Below are positions 31,938 to 40,078 of a DNA stretch of 64,000 nt, piece after piece. Location: NCBI RefSeq assembly GCF_000819565.1, contig NZ_CP004393.1, forward strand, positions 4,464,001 to 4,528,000. Direction: 5' to 3'. Below the pieces are notes generated by a model. That model did not search any database and was not told where the DNA came from. It saw only the letters and a list, made by a program, of their open reading frames with translations. Position 1 is the stretch's first letter. Every line of letters starts with the position of its first letter. The stretch is from Celeribacter indicus. Its GTDB lineage: Bacteria > Pseudomonadota > Alphaproteobacteria > Rhodobacterales > Rhodobacteraceae. The translations under genes and the position numbers were made by a program.

Positions 31938-32081
31938 CTATCGGGCGCGCTTGTGCAGCAGCGTGTCAAGCCGTCGGGCGAGCATGCGGAGTTTGCCGGT
32001 CATCTCCGACGCTTCGAAATGTTCCATTTGCTCGTGCAACTGCCGCGTCAGGGTGCGTCCTGCGGTCGTATGGCGGGTCAT
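31938..32081 (-). CDS. Short basic protein
   Basis: A 47-residue protein (MTRHTTAGRTLTRQLHEQME..., ending RMLARRLDTLLHKRAR), probably a helical hairpin. The start at 32081 has TGAGGAA seven bases upstream. It is preceded by a GGAAC-N16-TGTT promoter (32154-32178), which strengthens the call. It stands ahead of the CYTH-like gene. Nothing is known of its function, and a shorter or absent product cannot be excluded. Confidence 0.45.
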   Translation of the reverse strand: MTRHTTAGRTLTRQLHEQMEHFEASEMTGKLRMLARRLDTLLHKRAR

Positions 32082-32153
32082 TGGACGATTCCTCATTGCG
32101 CGGTACAGGCGGGAGCAGGTCCCCATCTGCCCCACGCTTTCCCTGTCGTCCTG

Positions 32154-32178
32154 AACAATCGTCTCCCCGTCCTGTTCC
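32154..32178 (-). promoter_or_regulatory. EcfG-type promoter for the 32081 gene and CYTH-like gene
   Basis: Minus strand: GGAAC, 16 bases, TGTT, ending 73 bases before the ATG at 32081; it lies in the gap after the GH13 operon. Confidence 0.6.
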
Positions 32179-32187
32179 CGCACGCGC

Positions 32188-33876
32188 TCAGGCCTCCTCG
32201 ATCAGCAGGGCGAAGCTTTCGAATGGAGCCAGCCGCAGATCCGGCCCGATCCGCTCGCGCGCGCTATGGGAGGCGATGAGGCAACTGCCCTCGCCGTGGA
32301 CCGTATCCGGGAGGTTCACGTGCTGCTCCTCCCCCGTGAAATTGCCCGCCACCAACACGCGCGTGCCGCCCAGCCGGCGCTGGAACGCCATGATCGCGGG
32401 GTCGTCCATCAGAAGCGGCTCGGTCTCTCCGAAGGAGATCACGTCATGGTCGCGACGCAGCCGCACGAGATGACGGTAGTGGGCAAAGACGCTTTCCGGG
32501 TGCAGCATATCCTGTTCCACGTTGATCCGCTCGGCATTGGGATTCATCTCGATCCAGGGCGTGCCCGAAGAAAACCCCGCGTTCGCGCCCGAACTCCATT
32601 GCATCGGCGTGCGTGAATTGTCCCGGCTGTTGCGGTTCGCGCCGAGGATGAACTCCTCGGGCGGCACGCCCAGTGCGATCTGTTCCTCGAAATGGTTGAG
32701 CGTCTCGAGATCGCGGTACTGGTCGATCCGGTCGAACCGGGCGTTCGTCATGCCGATTTCCTCGCCCTGGTAAATGAATGGCGTACCCTTCAGCAGATGC
32801 AGCACCGTGGCGAGCATGCGCGCGGCGGCACGGCGGTGTTCCTGATCGTCGGCGTAGAAGGAGACCTGGCGTGGCAGATCGTGGTTCGATAGGAACAGCG
32901 CATGCCAGCCATCGTGGCGCGTCAGGTCCTGCCAGGCGAAGAGCGCCCGCTTGAAGCCCGCTAGCTCGAACGGTTTGGGCGCGAACTTGCCGCGTTCGGG
33001 ATGCCAGCCCTCGCGGATATGGGAAAACTCGAAGACCATGTCGAGCTCCTTGCGGTCGCGGCCGCAATAAAGCAGGCCGGTATCCGGCGAGACCGACCAA
33101 CTCTCCCCGATGGTGACGATGTCGCGCCCGGCCAGCACCTCGCGGTGCATTTCCTGAAGGAAACGGTGCAGGTCCGGCCCCTCCTCGTAGACGCGCGCGT
33201 CCACGTCCTTGCCGATCAGGCTGATGACATCCATGCGAAAGCCCGCAATGCCCCGGTCGAGCCACCAGCGCATCATGTCGTAGACTTCTTCGCGCAGGGC
33301 GCGAGTCTGCCAGTTGAGATCGGGCTGGGCGGGGCTGAAATAGTGGAAGTAGTACCGGCCGACCTCCTCGACAAAGGTCCAGGCGGGACCGCCGAAGGCG
33401 GCTCTCTGGTCATCGGGCGGGCCGCCGTCCGGGGCCGGATCGCGCCAGATGTAATAATCGTGCTCCGGCGCCTCACGCGATCTCCGCGCCGCCTGGAACC
33501 AGGCATGAAGCGAAGAGCTGTGGTTCACCACGAGATCCATGACGATGCCGATCCCGCGCTCGCGTGCCTCGGCAATCAACCGGTCCATGTCCGCAAGCGT
33601 TCCGAATTCCGGCGCGATGTCGCGGTAGTCCGCAATGTCATAGCCGTTGTCGACCATGGGCGAGGCGTAGACCGGAGAAAGCCAGACGAAGCCCACTCCG
33701 AGATCGGCAAGATGGCCGAGCCTCGAGATGATGCCGGGAATGTCGCCGACGCCGTCTCCGTTGCTGTCAGCGAAGCTGCGCGGATAGATCTGGTAACCGG
33801 TGGCCCTGTGCCACCAGCGTTCCGTGCGTTCGCGGGCTTTTGCGGGGGCGGGTTGGGGAGACTCAAATAGGGTCAT
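32188..33876 (-). CDS. GH13 glucosidase (oligo-1,6-glucosidase/trehalose-linked type)
   Basis: A 562-residue cytosolic alpha-amylase-family enzyme. Conserved GH13 regions are clear: IVMDLVVNHSSSLHAWF, GFRMDVISLIGKD (nucleophile Asp), TIGESWSVS (acid/base Glu) and FLSNHDLPRQVS. The opening WWHRATGYQIYPRSFADSNG is like oligo-1,6-glucosidase and trehalose-6-phosphate hydrolase relatives. It hydrolyses or transfers alpha-glucosyl units, which would link to the trehalose genes downstream of this region. An ATG at 33891 overlaps the ribosome site AAAGGAGC, so 33876 is preferred. It is second gene after the 33900-35588 GH13. Confidence 0.88.
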   Translation of the reverse strand: MTLFESPQPAPAKARERTERWWHRATGYQIYPRSFADSNGDGVGDIPGIISRLGHLADLGVGFVWLSPVYASPMVDNGYDIADYRDIAPEFGTLADMDRLIAEARERGIGIVMDLVVNHSSSLHAWFQAARRSREAPEHDYYIWRDPAPDGGPPDDQRAAFGGPAWTFVEEVGRYYFHYFSPAQPDLNWQTRALREEVYDMMRWWLDRGIAGFRMDVISLIGKDVDARVYEEGPDLHRFLQEMHREVLAGRDIVTIGESWSVSPDTGLLYCGRDRKELDMVFEFSHIREGWHPERGKFAPKPFELAGFKRALFAWQDLTRHDGWHALFLSNHDLPRQVSFYADDQEHRRAAARMLATVLHLLKGTPFIYQGEEIGMTNARFDRIDQYRDLETLNHFEEQIALGVPPEEFILGANRNSRDNSRTPMQWSSGANAGFSSGTPWIEMNPNAERINVEQDMLHPESVFAHYRHLVRLRRDHDVISFGETEPLLMDDPAIMAFQRRLGGTRVLVAGNFTGEEQHVNLPDTVHGEGSCLIASHSARERIGPDLRLAPFESFALLIEEA

Positions 33877-33899
33877 CTGTGCTCCTTTCATCGACGGTT

Positions 33900-35588
33900 T
33901 CAGGCGAGGGCGGCTACGGCGAGCGGGCCGAGCGTCAGCGTCTCACCCTCCACCGCGATCTCGCCGTTGCTGAACTGTTCGCGCAGCGCCGCGCGGGGCA
34001 GTGCGATCTCCTTCGGCTTGAGCGCGAAATTGGCGAAGCACATCAGGCTTTCTCCGCTCTTCTCCCGCTCGAAGGCGATCACCTCGCTCGTGGCGTCCGA
34101 CAGGATCATTTCCGGCGCCGTCTTCAGGAGCGGCACGTCACGCCGCCAGCGCAGAAGGCGACGGGTGAAGTGCAGCACCGACTCCGGGTCGTCTTCCTGC
34201 CGGTCGACGGCCGAGGCGCGATGGGTTTCCGGCACTTTCTGCCATGTCTCGTCGGCGTCGGAAAAGCCGCAATGCGGCGCGCCGGCCTCCCAGGGCAGCG
34301 GGCAGCGCACGCCGTCGCGACCGTTGAAATCCGGCCAGAGCGCCTTGGCCCACGGGTCCTTGATGTCTTCGCGGCAGAGTTCGGGCTGTTCGAGACCAAG
34401 CTCCTCGCCCTGGAACAGGATTGCCCCGCCGGCAAGCGTGCCCTGGAGAAACAGGAGGAGCTTCGCGCCCTCCCGCGCCTGCCCGGCCTCGCAGGCCCGC
34501 CGCATCAGCTTGGACACGGAGCGCTCGGAATCGTGGTTGGTGAAGACATTGAGGCTCGACCCCGGCACGAGGTAGCGCGAGCGGATCTCGAGCATCTCTA
34601 TCCAGTCCATGAGGGTTTCGCAGCGATTGATGATGTCGAAATCGTAGACCGCGTGCAGCCGGTCGTTTCCGACGGTGTATTTCGGGGCGAGTCGGGAGCT
34701 GTCGACATCCGCGAGCTCCCCGATCAGCACGCGGGGCGGATCGTATTCCTCCGCGATGCGCCGGACATGGTGAAGGATCGGGATGGCCTCCGGCACATCC
34801 CGGTCGAAAAGGTGGATCTGCTTCTTGAACGGATTGTTGGGACCGCCCCCGACCGAGGGATTGTCGCTGGCCCGCGCGGGCGGGTTGGAGCGCAGGTCGC
34901 GGTCGTAGGCCAGGCATTGCACCGCGTCGAGGCGGAAGCCGTCGAGCCCCATGTCGAGCCAGAAGCGCATGGCGTCGATCATCTCCGCCATGACCTGCTG
35001 GTTGGCGAGGTTGAGCGCGGGCTGGCTTCGCAGGAAGGGGCGGTAGCAGAATTGCGCCCGCTGCGGCACCCAGCGCCACGCCCGCCCGCCGAAGGAGCTG
35101 ATCCAGTTGTTCGGCGGTCCGCCGTCGGGCGCCGGATCGGCCCAGACATACCAGTCCACCTTGTCATTGTCCCGCGAGGCGCTGCTTTCGAGGAACCAGG
35201 GATGCTCCTCGGACGTGTGGCCGAGGACGAAGTCGAACATGATCTTCAGCCCGCGGCGATGCGACTCCCCGATCAGGTCCCGCACATCGTCGAGCGTGCC
35301 GAAGGGCGGATAGACGGCGCGGAAATCGCGCACGTCATATCCGTTGTCGCTTTGCGGGGAATCGTAGATCGGGGTGAGCCACAGCCCGTCGACGCCGAGG
35401 GAATGGATGTAATCGAGCTTTTCGATGATGCCGCGGATGTCCCCCAGGCCGTTGCCGGTGGTGTCGTTGAAGGAGTGGACGTAGACCTCGTAGAAAACGG
35501 CACCGCGCCACCATTCCGGCGGTTCGGGCGGCTGACCGAGATGGGTGATTGCATAAACGAGTTCCGCGTCGCGTTCCGTGGCCGACAT
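33900..35588 (-). CDS. GH13 alpha-glucosidase
   Basis: A 562-residue cytosolic GH13 enzyme: WWRGAVFYEVYVHSFNDTTG at the start, GFRLDAVQCLAYD (nucleophile Asp), LIGELADVD (acid/base Glu), and FTNHDSERSVS. The first conserved region reads FDFVLGHTSEEHPWF, with Gly in place of the usual Asn or Ser before His. Probable alpha-glucosidase acting on maltose-like or sucrose-like glucosides. GAGGAG precedes the ATG. It is the promoter-proximal gene of a two-gene GH13 operon with 32188-33876, 23 bases apart, driven by the promoter at 35681-35706. Confidence 0.88.
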   Translation of the reverse strand: MSATERDAELVYAITHLGQPPEPPEWWRGAVFYEVYVHSFNDTTGNGLGDIRGIIEKLDYIHSLGVDGLWLTPIYDSPQSDNGYDVRDFRAVYPPFGTLDDVRDLIGESHRRGLKIMFDFVLGHTSEEHPWFLESSASRDNDKVDWYVWADPAPDGGPPNNWISSFGGRAWRWVPQRAQFCYRPFLRSQPALNLANQQVMAEMIDAMRFWLDMGLDGFRLDAVQCLAYDRDLRSNPPARASDNPSVGGGPNNPFKKQIHLFDRDVPEAIPILHHVRRIAEEYDPPRVLIGELADVDSSRLAPKYTVGNDRLHAVYDFDIINRCETLMDWIEMLEIRSRYLVPGSSLNVFTNHDSERSVSKLMRRACEAGQAREGAKLLLFLQGTLAGGAILFQGEELGLEQPELCREDIKDPWAKALWPDFNGRDGVRCPLPWEAGAPHCGFSDADETWQKVPETHRASAVDRQEDDPESVLHFTRRLLRWRRDVPLLKTAPEMILSDATSEVIAFEREKSGESLMCFANFALKPKEIALPRAALREQFSNGEIAVEGETLTLGPLAVAALA

Positions 35589-35680
35589 CGCTGCTCCTCT
35601 CCTGTTCCGGCTGAAGGCGCGACGGGACCGGAGGATCTCGCGCCGCGCCGTGGGGCGGACGCCCCCGAGGTCACTGAGCC

Positions 35681-35706
35681 AACGACCGCCTTGCGGCTTG
35701 GGTTCC
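35681..35706 (-). promoter_or_regulatory. EcfG-type promoter for the GH13 pair
   Basis: Minus strand: GGAAC, 17 bases, CGTT, ending 93 bases before the ATG at 35588. Confidence 0.6.
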
Positions 35707-35728
35707 GAGAAGAGGCAAGGCTAGCGGA

Positions 35729-36682
35729 TCAGGCGTCGTCGGGCGCGTAGGCATCCGCCTTCACCGCGCCACGCGCGCCGCGCGGCAGCGGCCGTCCCGT
35801 CGTGGTGTCGATATAGGTCTGCGCCTCGAGCTCTCCGTTCAGCTCCGCACCCAGAAGCACGACATAGGCGGAGATCCAGAGCCAGATCATCAGGATGATG
35901 ACGCCGGCAAGGGTGCCGAAGCTTTCCTGATAGCTGCCGAAATTCTCGGCATAGAGCGCGAAGAGCAGCGAGCTTCCGATCCAGAGCAGGCAGGAGAGCA
36001 GCGCCCCCGGCAGCACCCAGCGCCATTGCGCCGGTTCACGATCCGCGCCGAAGCGGTACATCGCCGCGATCGACAGGACCGCCAGCACGAGCAGGAAGGC
36101 CCAGCGCACGACCGTGATCACCATTTCCGTCACCGGTCCGAGGTCGAGGATCGCAAGGAGGCCGGGCAGGACGACAATGGCAGCGATGGCCACGACCACT
36201 CCGACGATCAGGAGAAGCGTGAGGCCAAGGGTCAGGGCCTTCAGCCGGATGAACCCCCGTGTCTCGGACTGGTTGTAGGCGACATTGATCCCCTCGATGA
36301 GATTGGCGACGCCCTTCGAGGCGGAATAGAGCGCGATGGCGAGACCGAGTATGGCGGCAAGGCCGAGCCCGCCGTCCCGCGTTCCGGCCACCGCGGTCGC
36401 CTGATCGAGGATGATCTGGGCGGCACGTTCCGGCATCGCGGCGCTGATGCTGCGGATCGGTTCCGTGATCTCGCTCGGTTCGAAGAGCAGGCCCCCCAGA
36501 GCGATCACTGCGGTGATCGCGGGAAAGAGTGCAAGCAGCCCGAAGAAGGCGACGCCGGCGGCGACGAGGCCGACCCTGTCCTGCCGCAACGCGTCCTTCA
36601 CCCGCAGCAGCGCAGCTTTCCAACCGCTCCAGCCAAGCTCCAGCGGGCGGGAAGCCATCTCCGTCGATCCTGTGGTGGTCAT
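35729..36682 (-). CDS. YihY/BrkB family membrane protein
   Basis: A 317-residue integral membrane protein of the YihY/virulence factor BrkB family (formerly misnamed ribonuclease BN). It has about six helices: VGLVAAGVAFFGLLALFPA, LGLAAILGLAIALYSASKGV, LTLGLTLLLIVGVVVAIAAI and others, with the conserved YSASKGVANLIEGINVAYN. The role is unknown; some relatives affect envelope and stress survival. It lies downstream of the membrane stress operon (39010-36779) but beyond its terminator at 36746-36769, so separate or read-through expression is open. No stress-type promoter was found directly before it. Confidence 0.85.
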   Translation of the reverse strand: MTTTGSTEMASRPLELGWSGWKAALLRVKDALRQDRVGLVAAGVAFFGLLALFPAITAVIALGGLLFEPSEITEPIRSISAAMPERAAQIILDQATAVAGTRDGGLGLAAILGLAIALYSASKGVANLIEGINVAYNQSETRGFIRLKALTLGLTLLLIVGVVVAIAAIVVLPGLLAILDLGPVTEMVITVVRWAFLLVLAVLSIAAMYRFGADREPAQWRWVLPGALLSCLLWIGSSLLFALYAENFGSYQESFGTLAGVIILMIWLWISAYVVLLGAELNGELEAQTYIDTTTGRPLPRGARGAVKADAYAPDDA

Positions 36683-36745
36683 CGTCGCCTCTTGTTCTGT
36701 TGCGGGACGTGCCCGCGCCGGTCGGCACGGGGAGAAACGGAAAGA

Positions 36746-36769
36746 GGCGGCCCCGCGAGAGGGGCCGCC
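36746..36769 (-). terminator. Terminator after the DUF3618 operon
   Basis: On the minus strand GGCGGCCCC pairs perfectly with GGGGCCGCC around a six-base loop and is followed by TCTTTCC, 10 bases after the stop at 36779. Confidence 0.7.
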
Positions 36770-36778
36770 AGATTGCCG

Positions 36779-38080
36779 TCAGCTGCCGGAGGAACCGGGC
36801 GAGGTCTTCTCCTCGACGAGACCCTGCTCGCGCGCCTCCTCGCGCGCGGCGGCCTCGATGCGTTCGGCGGCCCCACGCACCGCATCTGCCGCCGCGTATT
36901 CGGCGCTCTTGTCGCCGGGCGTGCGGGCATCGGCCTCGGCACGGGCGTCGCGGGCGATCTCCTCGCCCTCGTCCTTCACCGCCTCGGCCACCGCGCGGAA
37001 CTTGCGACGCTCTTCACGGTAGATCCGTTCGGCATCGTCGAAGAGCGCATCGCTGTAGTCGCCCACATACTTGTCCTCCGCACGGGTCCGGGGCAGCGCG
37101 CCCCCGATAGCCGCGCCGAGGGCGAGGGCGATGGCGCCGGCGACGAGCGGATGCTCCTCGAAGTAATCCGTCGCCTCGCGCTGTCCGCGTTTCGCGGCAC
37201 GTTTCGCGCGGCGCCCGGCGATGATTGCCCGTTCGCGTGCGGCGATGACGCGCTCGCGGGCCTCCTCGCTCATCTTCTCGGTTCCGGCGGCGATGTTGTC
37301 ATACCCGTCCTGAAGCGTGGAATAGACCCGGTCGCGCGCCTGTCCGAGACGGTCAGCCCCCGCGGCTGCGGCCGCGCCAACCCTCTCACCGGCGTGTCCC
37401 GCCGCGTCCGAGGCGGACCCCGCCGCGTCGCTCACCGCGCCGCGGGAGGCGTGGTAGCGGTCGCGCAGGCGAGACTGAACGTCGGAGACCCGATCACCGA
37501 AGGCGCGGTCGGTCTCCTCCTCGTCGTCGAAGTCGATCGCCTCGAGATCATCGTAATAATCCGGGCGATAGATCTCCCCGAGACCGGCGCGCGGACGCGC
37601 CCAGACCGGCTCCTCCTCCGCCGTGTAATCGTCGCGATAGGTGCGTCGCGACGCGAGGCGCTGCGAAGGCGGAACAGAGGACGCGGCATAGGCCTCCGCA
37701 TCCTCATAGGTGTCGTAATCGTAGGGATCATAATCGTCCTCGAGTCCGCCCTCCGGATCGTCCGCACGGTGCCTGGCGCGGAGACGGCGGCTGACAGGAT
37801 CGCCGGCGAGGCGGCTGTCGCCCTCCTCCTCGTAGGAGCGGCCGAAGACGAGCCAGGCGAGGCCCACCGCGGTCAGCGTGAGACCCACCGGGTTCTGCTT
37901 CACCGACTTGGAGATGGAGCGGCCGATGTCGCCGCCGTGAAGCTGCACCTCCCGGCTGACCTGGCGGATCACCGCCTCGGGCGTGAAGCGGCTCTGGATT
38001 TGCTGGAGCGTGTCCGCAAGCTCGCTGCGCTCCCGCTCGATATCGCGTTCGATGGCGTTCGGATTGCGGCTGTCAGACAT
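36779..38080 (-). CDS. DUF3618-type membrane-associated stress protein
   Basis: A 433-residue protein. The N-terminal DUF3618-like segment ERDIERERSELADTLQQIQS is followed by a first hydrophobic stretch (NPVGLTLTAVGLAWLVFG). A long acidic, Tyr/Asp-rich disordered region comes next (about 85-200), then an Ala-rich apolipoprotein-like helix (SDAAGSASDAAGHAGERVGA...) and a second membrane hairpin (HPLVAGAIALALGAAIGGAL, near 318). AAGGAGG precedes the ATG. It overlaps the holin-like gene by eight bases, forming a three-gene membrane stress operon. Function unknown; proteins of this kind are typical general-stress genes in alphaproteobacteria. Confidence 0.75.
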   Translation of the reverse strand: MSDSRNPNAIERDIERERSELADTLQQIQSRFTPEAVIRQVSREVQLHGGDIGRSISKSVKQNPVGLTLTAVGLAWLVFGRSYEEEGDSRLAGDPVSRRLRARHRADDPEGGLEDDYDPYDYDTYEDAEAYAASSVPPSQRLASRRTYRDDYTAEEEPVWARPRAGLGEIYRPDYYDDLEAIDFDDEEETDRAFGDRVSDVQSRLRDRYHASRGAVSDAAGSASDAAGHAGERVGAAAAAGADRLGQARDRVYSTLQDGYDNIAAGTEKMSEEARERVIAARERAIIAGRRAKRAAKRGQREATDYFEEHPLVAGAIALALGAAIGGALPRTRAEDKYVGDYSDALFDDAERIYREERRKFRAVAEAVKDEGEEIARDARAEADARTPGDKSAEYAAADAVRGAAERIEAAAREEAREQGLVEEKTSPGSSGS

Positions 38081-38477
38081 TTCCGGCCTCCTTGATCACG
38101 TTGACGTCGCGCTGCACGTTCTCCGCGGTGCGGGACGGGGCGATACTGGACAGTTTGAGTTTCGCCCGTCCGCTCCGGTGGAGCACGAAGGCGACGACAA
38201 GGCCGGCGATGCCGACCAAAAGCGCGGCCACGCCGGGATGCATTCCGAGTTCGGCGATCCAGGCGACGAGCGCGCCGGCGAGCACATTGAGCGATACCAG
38301 GACGAAGACGATGGCGCCGACGATCAGGCCAAGGCCTCCCGCCGCGCTCCTGAGATTTTCATTCACCTCGGCACGGGCGAGATCGACCTCCTTGCGCAAC
38401 AGGCCGCTGATATGGTTGAGGGCGCTCGTGAACAGCGAGGCGGTGCTTTCGCTCCGGGGATCCTGATCGGGGGTCAT
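38073..38477 (-). CDS. Phage-holin-like superfamily membrane protein
   Basis: A 134-residue protein of the holin-like family (DUF1469/Phage_holin_3_6). An amphipathic N-terminal helix (SLFTSALNHISGLLRKEVDLA) is followed by two adjacent membrane helices (about 50-73 and 82-100) and a basic tail. Despite the name these are chromosomal, stress-linked proteins and there is no phage here. It overlaps the genes on both sides (ATGA upstream with 38474-39010). It likely associates with the DUF3618 protein at the inner membrane. Confidence 0.82.
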   Translation of the reverse strand: MTPDQDPRSESTASLFTSALNHISGLLRKEVDLARAEVNENLRSAAGGLGLIVGAIVFVLVSLNVLAGALVAWIAELGMHPGVAALLVGIAGLVVAFVLHRSGRAKLKLSSIAPSRTAENVQRDVNVIKEAGNV

Positions 38478-39010
38478 GGGCGGGCCTCCTTCGTTGTCGC
38501 GGCCGGTTCGCCCGGCGTGGTCGCGGCGCTGCCCGGCCTGGACCCGAACGCCTCCCGCGAGGAGGATCCGTAGGAGCCGGCGGACAGGCGCGGATTGCGC
38601 GCACTCGCCTTGGCGAAACGCGCGGCGGTCGCCCCGAGGAGCATCGCTCCCCCGAGGAAGACGAGCGGATTGCGGCGCGCGAAGCCGGAGAGGTCGCGGG
38701 CCATCTCGCCAAAGTCCTTGTCGCGCACCGTCTCGGACGCGTCCGCGATGCTGTCTGCGATCTGGGCCATCGTGCGCTCCTGCGGCGATCCCGACCGCAT
38801 GTCCTCGGCGGCCTTGCGCAACGAGGCGGCAATGGACGCCCCCTCCTCGGCCAGATGCGCCTTCTGGTCATGCGCTGCGTCGGACAGGCGTTCGCGCACC
38901 TCTCCGGCGGTTTCCTGTGTCTTCGCGGACAGGTCGTCCCGGAGCGATTTGGCCGCCCTGGCCATATCGGACCCCGAGCCCTCTGTTTGGCCGGTCTCTG
39001 CTGTGGTCAT
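38474..39010 (-). CDS. Helical membrane-anchored stress protein, operon start
   Basis: A 178-residue protein. Residues 1-105 form long charged helices with LEA/apolipoprotein-like heptads (AAKSLRDDLSAKTQETAGEV; LRKAAEDMRSGSPQERTMAQ). A single hydrophobic helix follows (about 117-135, NPLVFLGGAMLLGATAARFA), then a Ser/Ala/Gly-rich tail. It resembles the nutrient-deprivation-induced proteins described in Rhizobium. The start at 39010 follows a GGAAC-type promoter by 70 bases. It is coupled to the holin-like gene by ATGA. Confidence 0.72.
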   Translation of the reverse strand: MTTAETGQTEGSGSDMARAAKSLRDDLSAKTQETAGEVRERLSDAAHDQKAHLAEEGASIAASLRKAAEDMRSGSPQERTMAQIADSIADASETVRDKDFGEMARDLSGFARRNPLVFLGGAMLLGATAARFAKASARNPRLSAGSYGSSSREAFGSRPGSAATTPGEPAATTKEARP

Positions 39011-39079
39011 GATTGTTCTCCCTTTGCGCATCGGCCTCATGGAGCGTCCGCGCGTCACTCTTACTTCGACTGGGAGACC

Positions 39080-39105
39080 AACATGGTCATCGGCGGGAAT
39101 GTTCC
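39080..39105 (-). promoter_or_regulatory. EcfG-type promoter for the membrane stress operon
   Basis: Minus strand: GGAAC, 17 bases, TGTT, ending 70 bases before the ATG at 39010. Confidence 0.6.
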
Positions 39106-39200
39106 ACGCCGTCCTGCAGCCTTTTTGCCCCCTCCCCCTGCGCAGCCGGCGGCGGCGCGCTAGCTTGCCGTGCAGATCCCGAAACGACCGAGTATCGCCC

Positions 39201-39938
39201 ATGCCAGACCTGCCCTGCCATCCCCCGCTGCCCCTCGCCTGGGGAAACCATGCGCTGTTTCTCGATTTCGACGGGGTGGTGGCGCCCATCGTCTCGCGGC
39301 CCGAGGACGTCGTCGTGGCGCCGGAGACACTCCGTCTCGTCGAGGCGCTGATCGAGCGCACGGAAGGGGCCGTCGCGATGATCTCCGGCCGCGCGCTCGA
39401 GAACCTGCGCAGCGTGACGGGCGATCCGGCGGTGTGGATGTCAGGCTCCCACGGACTCGAGATCAAGCGCGCCGACGGGACGGTGGAAGAGACCGCGCCC
39501 GGCGCGGCGCTGACGGCGCCGCACGATACCCTCGCGGATTTCGCCGCGCGGCACGATCTCCTGCTCGAGCGCAAGCCGGGTGCGCTCGCGCTGCATTATC
39601 GCGGACGCGACGACCTCGAAGCCGCCTGCCGCGGCGCGGTGGATTCGGCCGCCGCATCGGAGGGGCTGCGTGCGCTGCATGGCAACAAGGTCAGCGAGGT
39701 CGCGCTTGCGGGCGTCGACAAGGGCACTGCCCTGCGGCGGCTGATGGAGGAGGCACCGTTTCGCGACCGCATCCCGGTGATGATCGGCGATGACGTGACC
39801 GATGAGGACGGGTTCGTCGCGGCGCAGGATCTCGGTGGTTTCGGGCTGCGGATCGGGACGGTGGAGACGGCCGCCCGCTACCGGGTAGACCGGATGCAAC
39901 AGGCGCATGACTGGCTGCGCGCCACCCTGTCGGACTGA
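39201..39938 (+). CDS. otsB: Trehalose-6-phosphate phosphatase
   Basis: A 245-residue HAD phosphatase that removes phosphate from trehalose 6-phosphate. The nucleophile motif is LFLDFDGVVAPI (DxDG), then MISGRALENL, SGSHGLEIKR, KVSEVALAGVDKGTALRRL (motif III Lys) and IGDDVTDEDGF (motif IV). All catalytic acidic residues are present. The ribosome site is weak and no stress-type promoter was seen in the 190 bases upstream, where the divergent membrane operon starts. otsA follows 140 bases downstream. Confidence 0.94.
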   Translation: MPDLPCHPPLPLAWGNHALFLDFDGVVAPIVSRPEDVVVAPETLRLVEALIERTEGAVAMISGRALENLRSVTGDPAVWMSGSHGLEIKRADGTVEETAPGAALTAPHDTLADFAARHDLLLERKPGALALHYRGRDDLEAACRGAVDSAAASEGLRALHGNKVSEVALAGVDKGTALRRLMEEAPFRDRIPVMIGDDVTDEDGFVAAQDLGGFGLRIGTVETAARYRVDRMQQAHDWLRATLSD

Positions 39939-39991
39939 CCCTGCGGCCTGCGCGAAGTCCCGCGCATCGGGAGACGGAATGCGCGGGCGCG

Positions 39992-40016
39992 GGAACGGAT
40001 CCGCCGGACAATGGTT
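39992..40016 (+). promoter_or_regulatory. EcfG-type promoter for otsA
   Basis: Plus strand: GGAAC, 16 bases, GGTT, ending 62 bases before the ATG at 40079 and lying between otsB and otsA, so otsA can be induced on its own. Confidence 0.6.
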
Positions 40017-40078
40017 GATCAGGGTTCATGTGGCGCATCCCCCGCGACGCTGCGACAGCATATCCCGGAGAAAATTTG

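Noticed and set aside
33900..35588. Glycine before histidine in the first GH13 region as a sign of an inactive enzyme
   Set aside because: Serine and other residues occur at this place in active alpha-glucosidases of the family; all three catalytic acids are intact.
33840..35750. 636-codon plus-strand frame antisense to the GH13 gene
   Set aside because: The GH13 motifs are on the minus strand; the plus-strand frame has no conserved motif.
38073..38477. Holin-like gene as evidence of a prophage
   Set aside because: No capsid, tail, integrase or lysis gene is near; the family is common in chromosomal stress operons.
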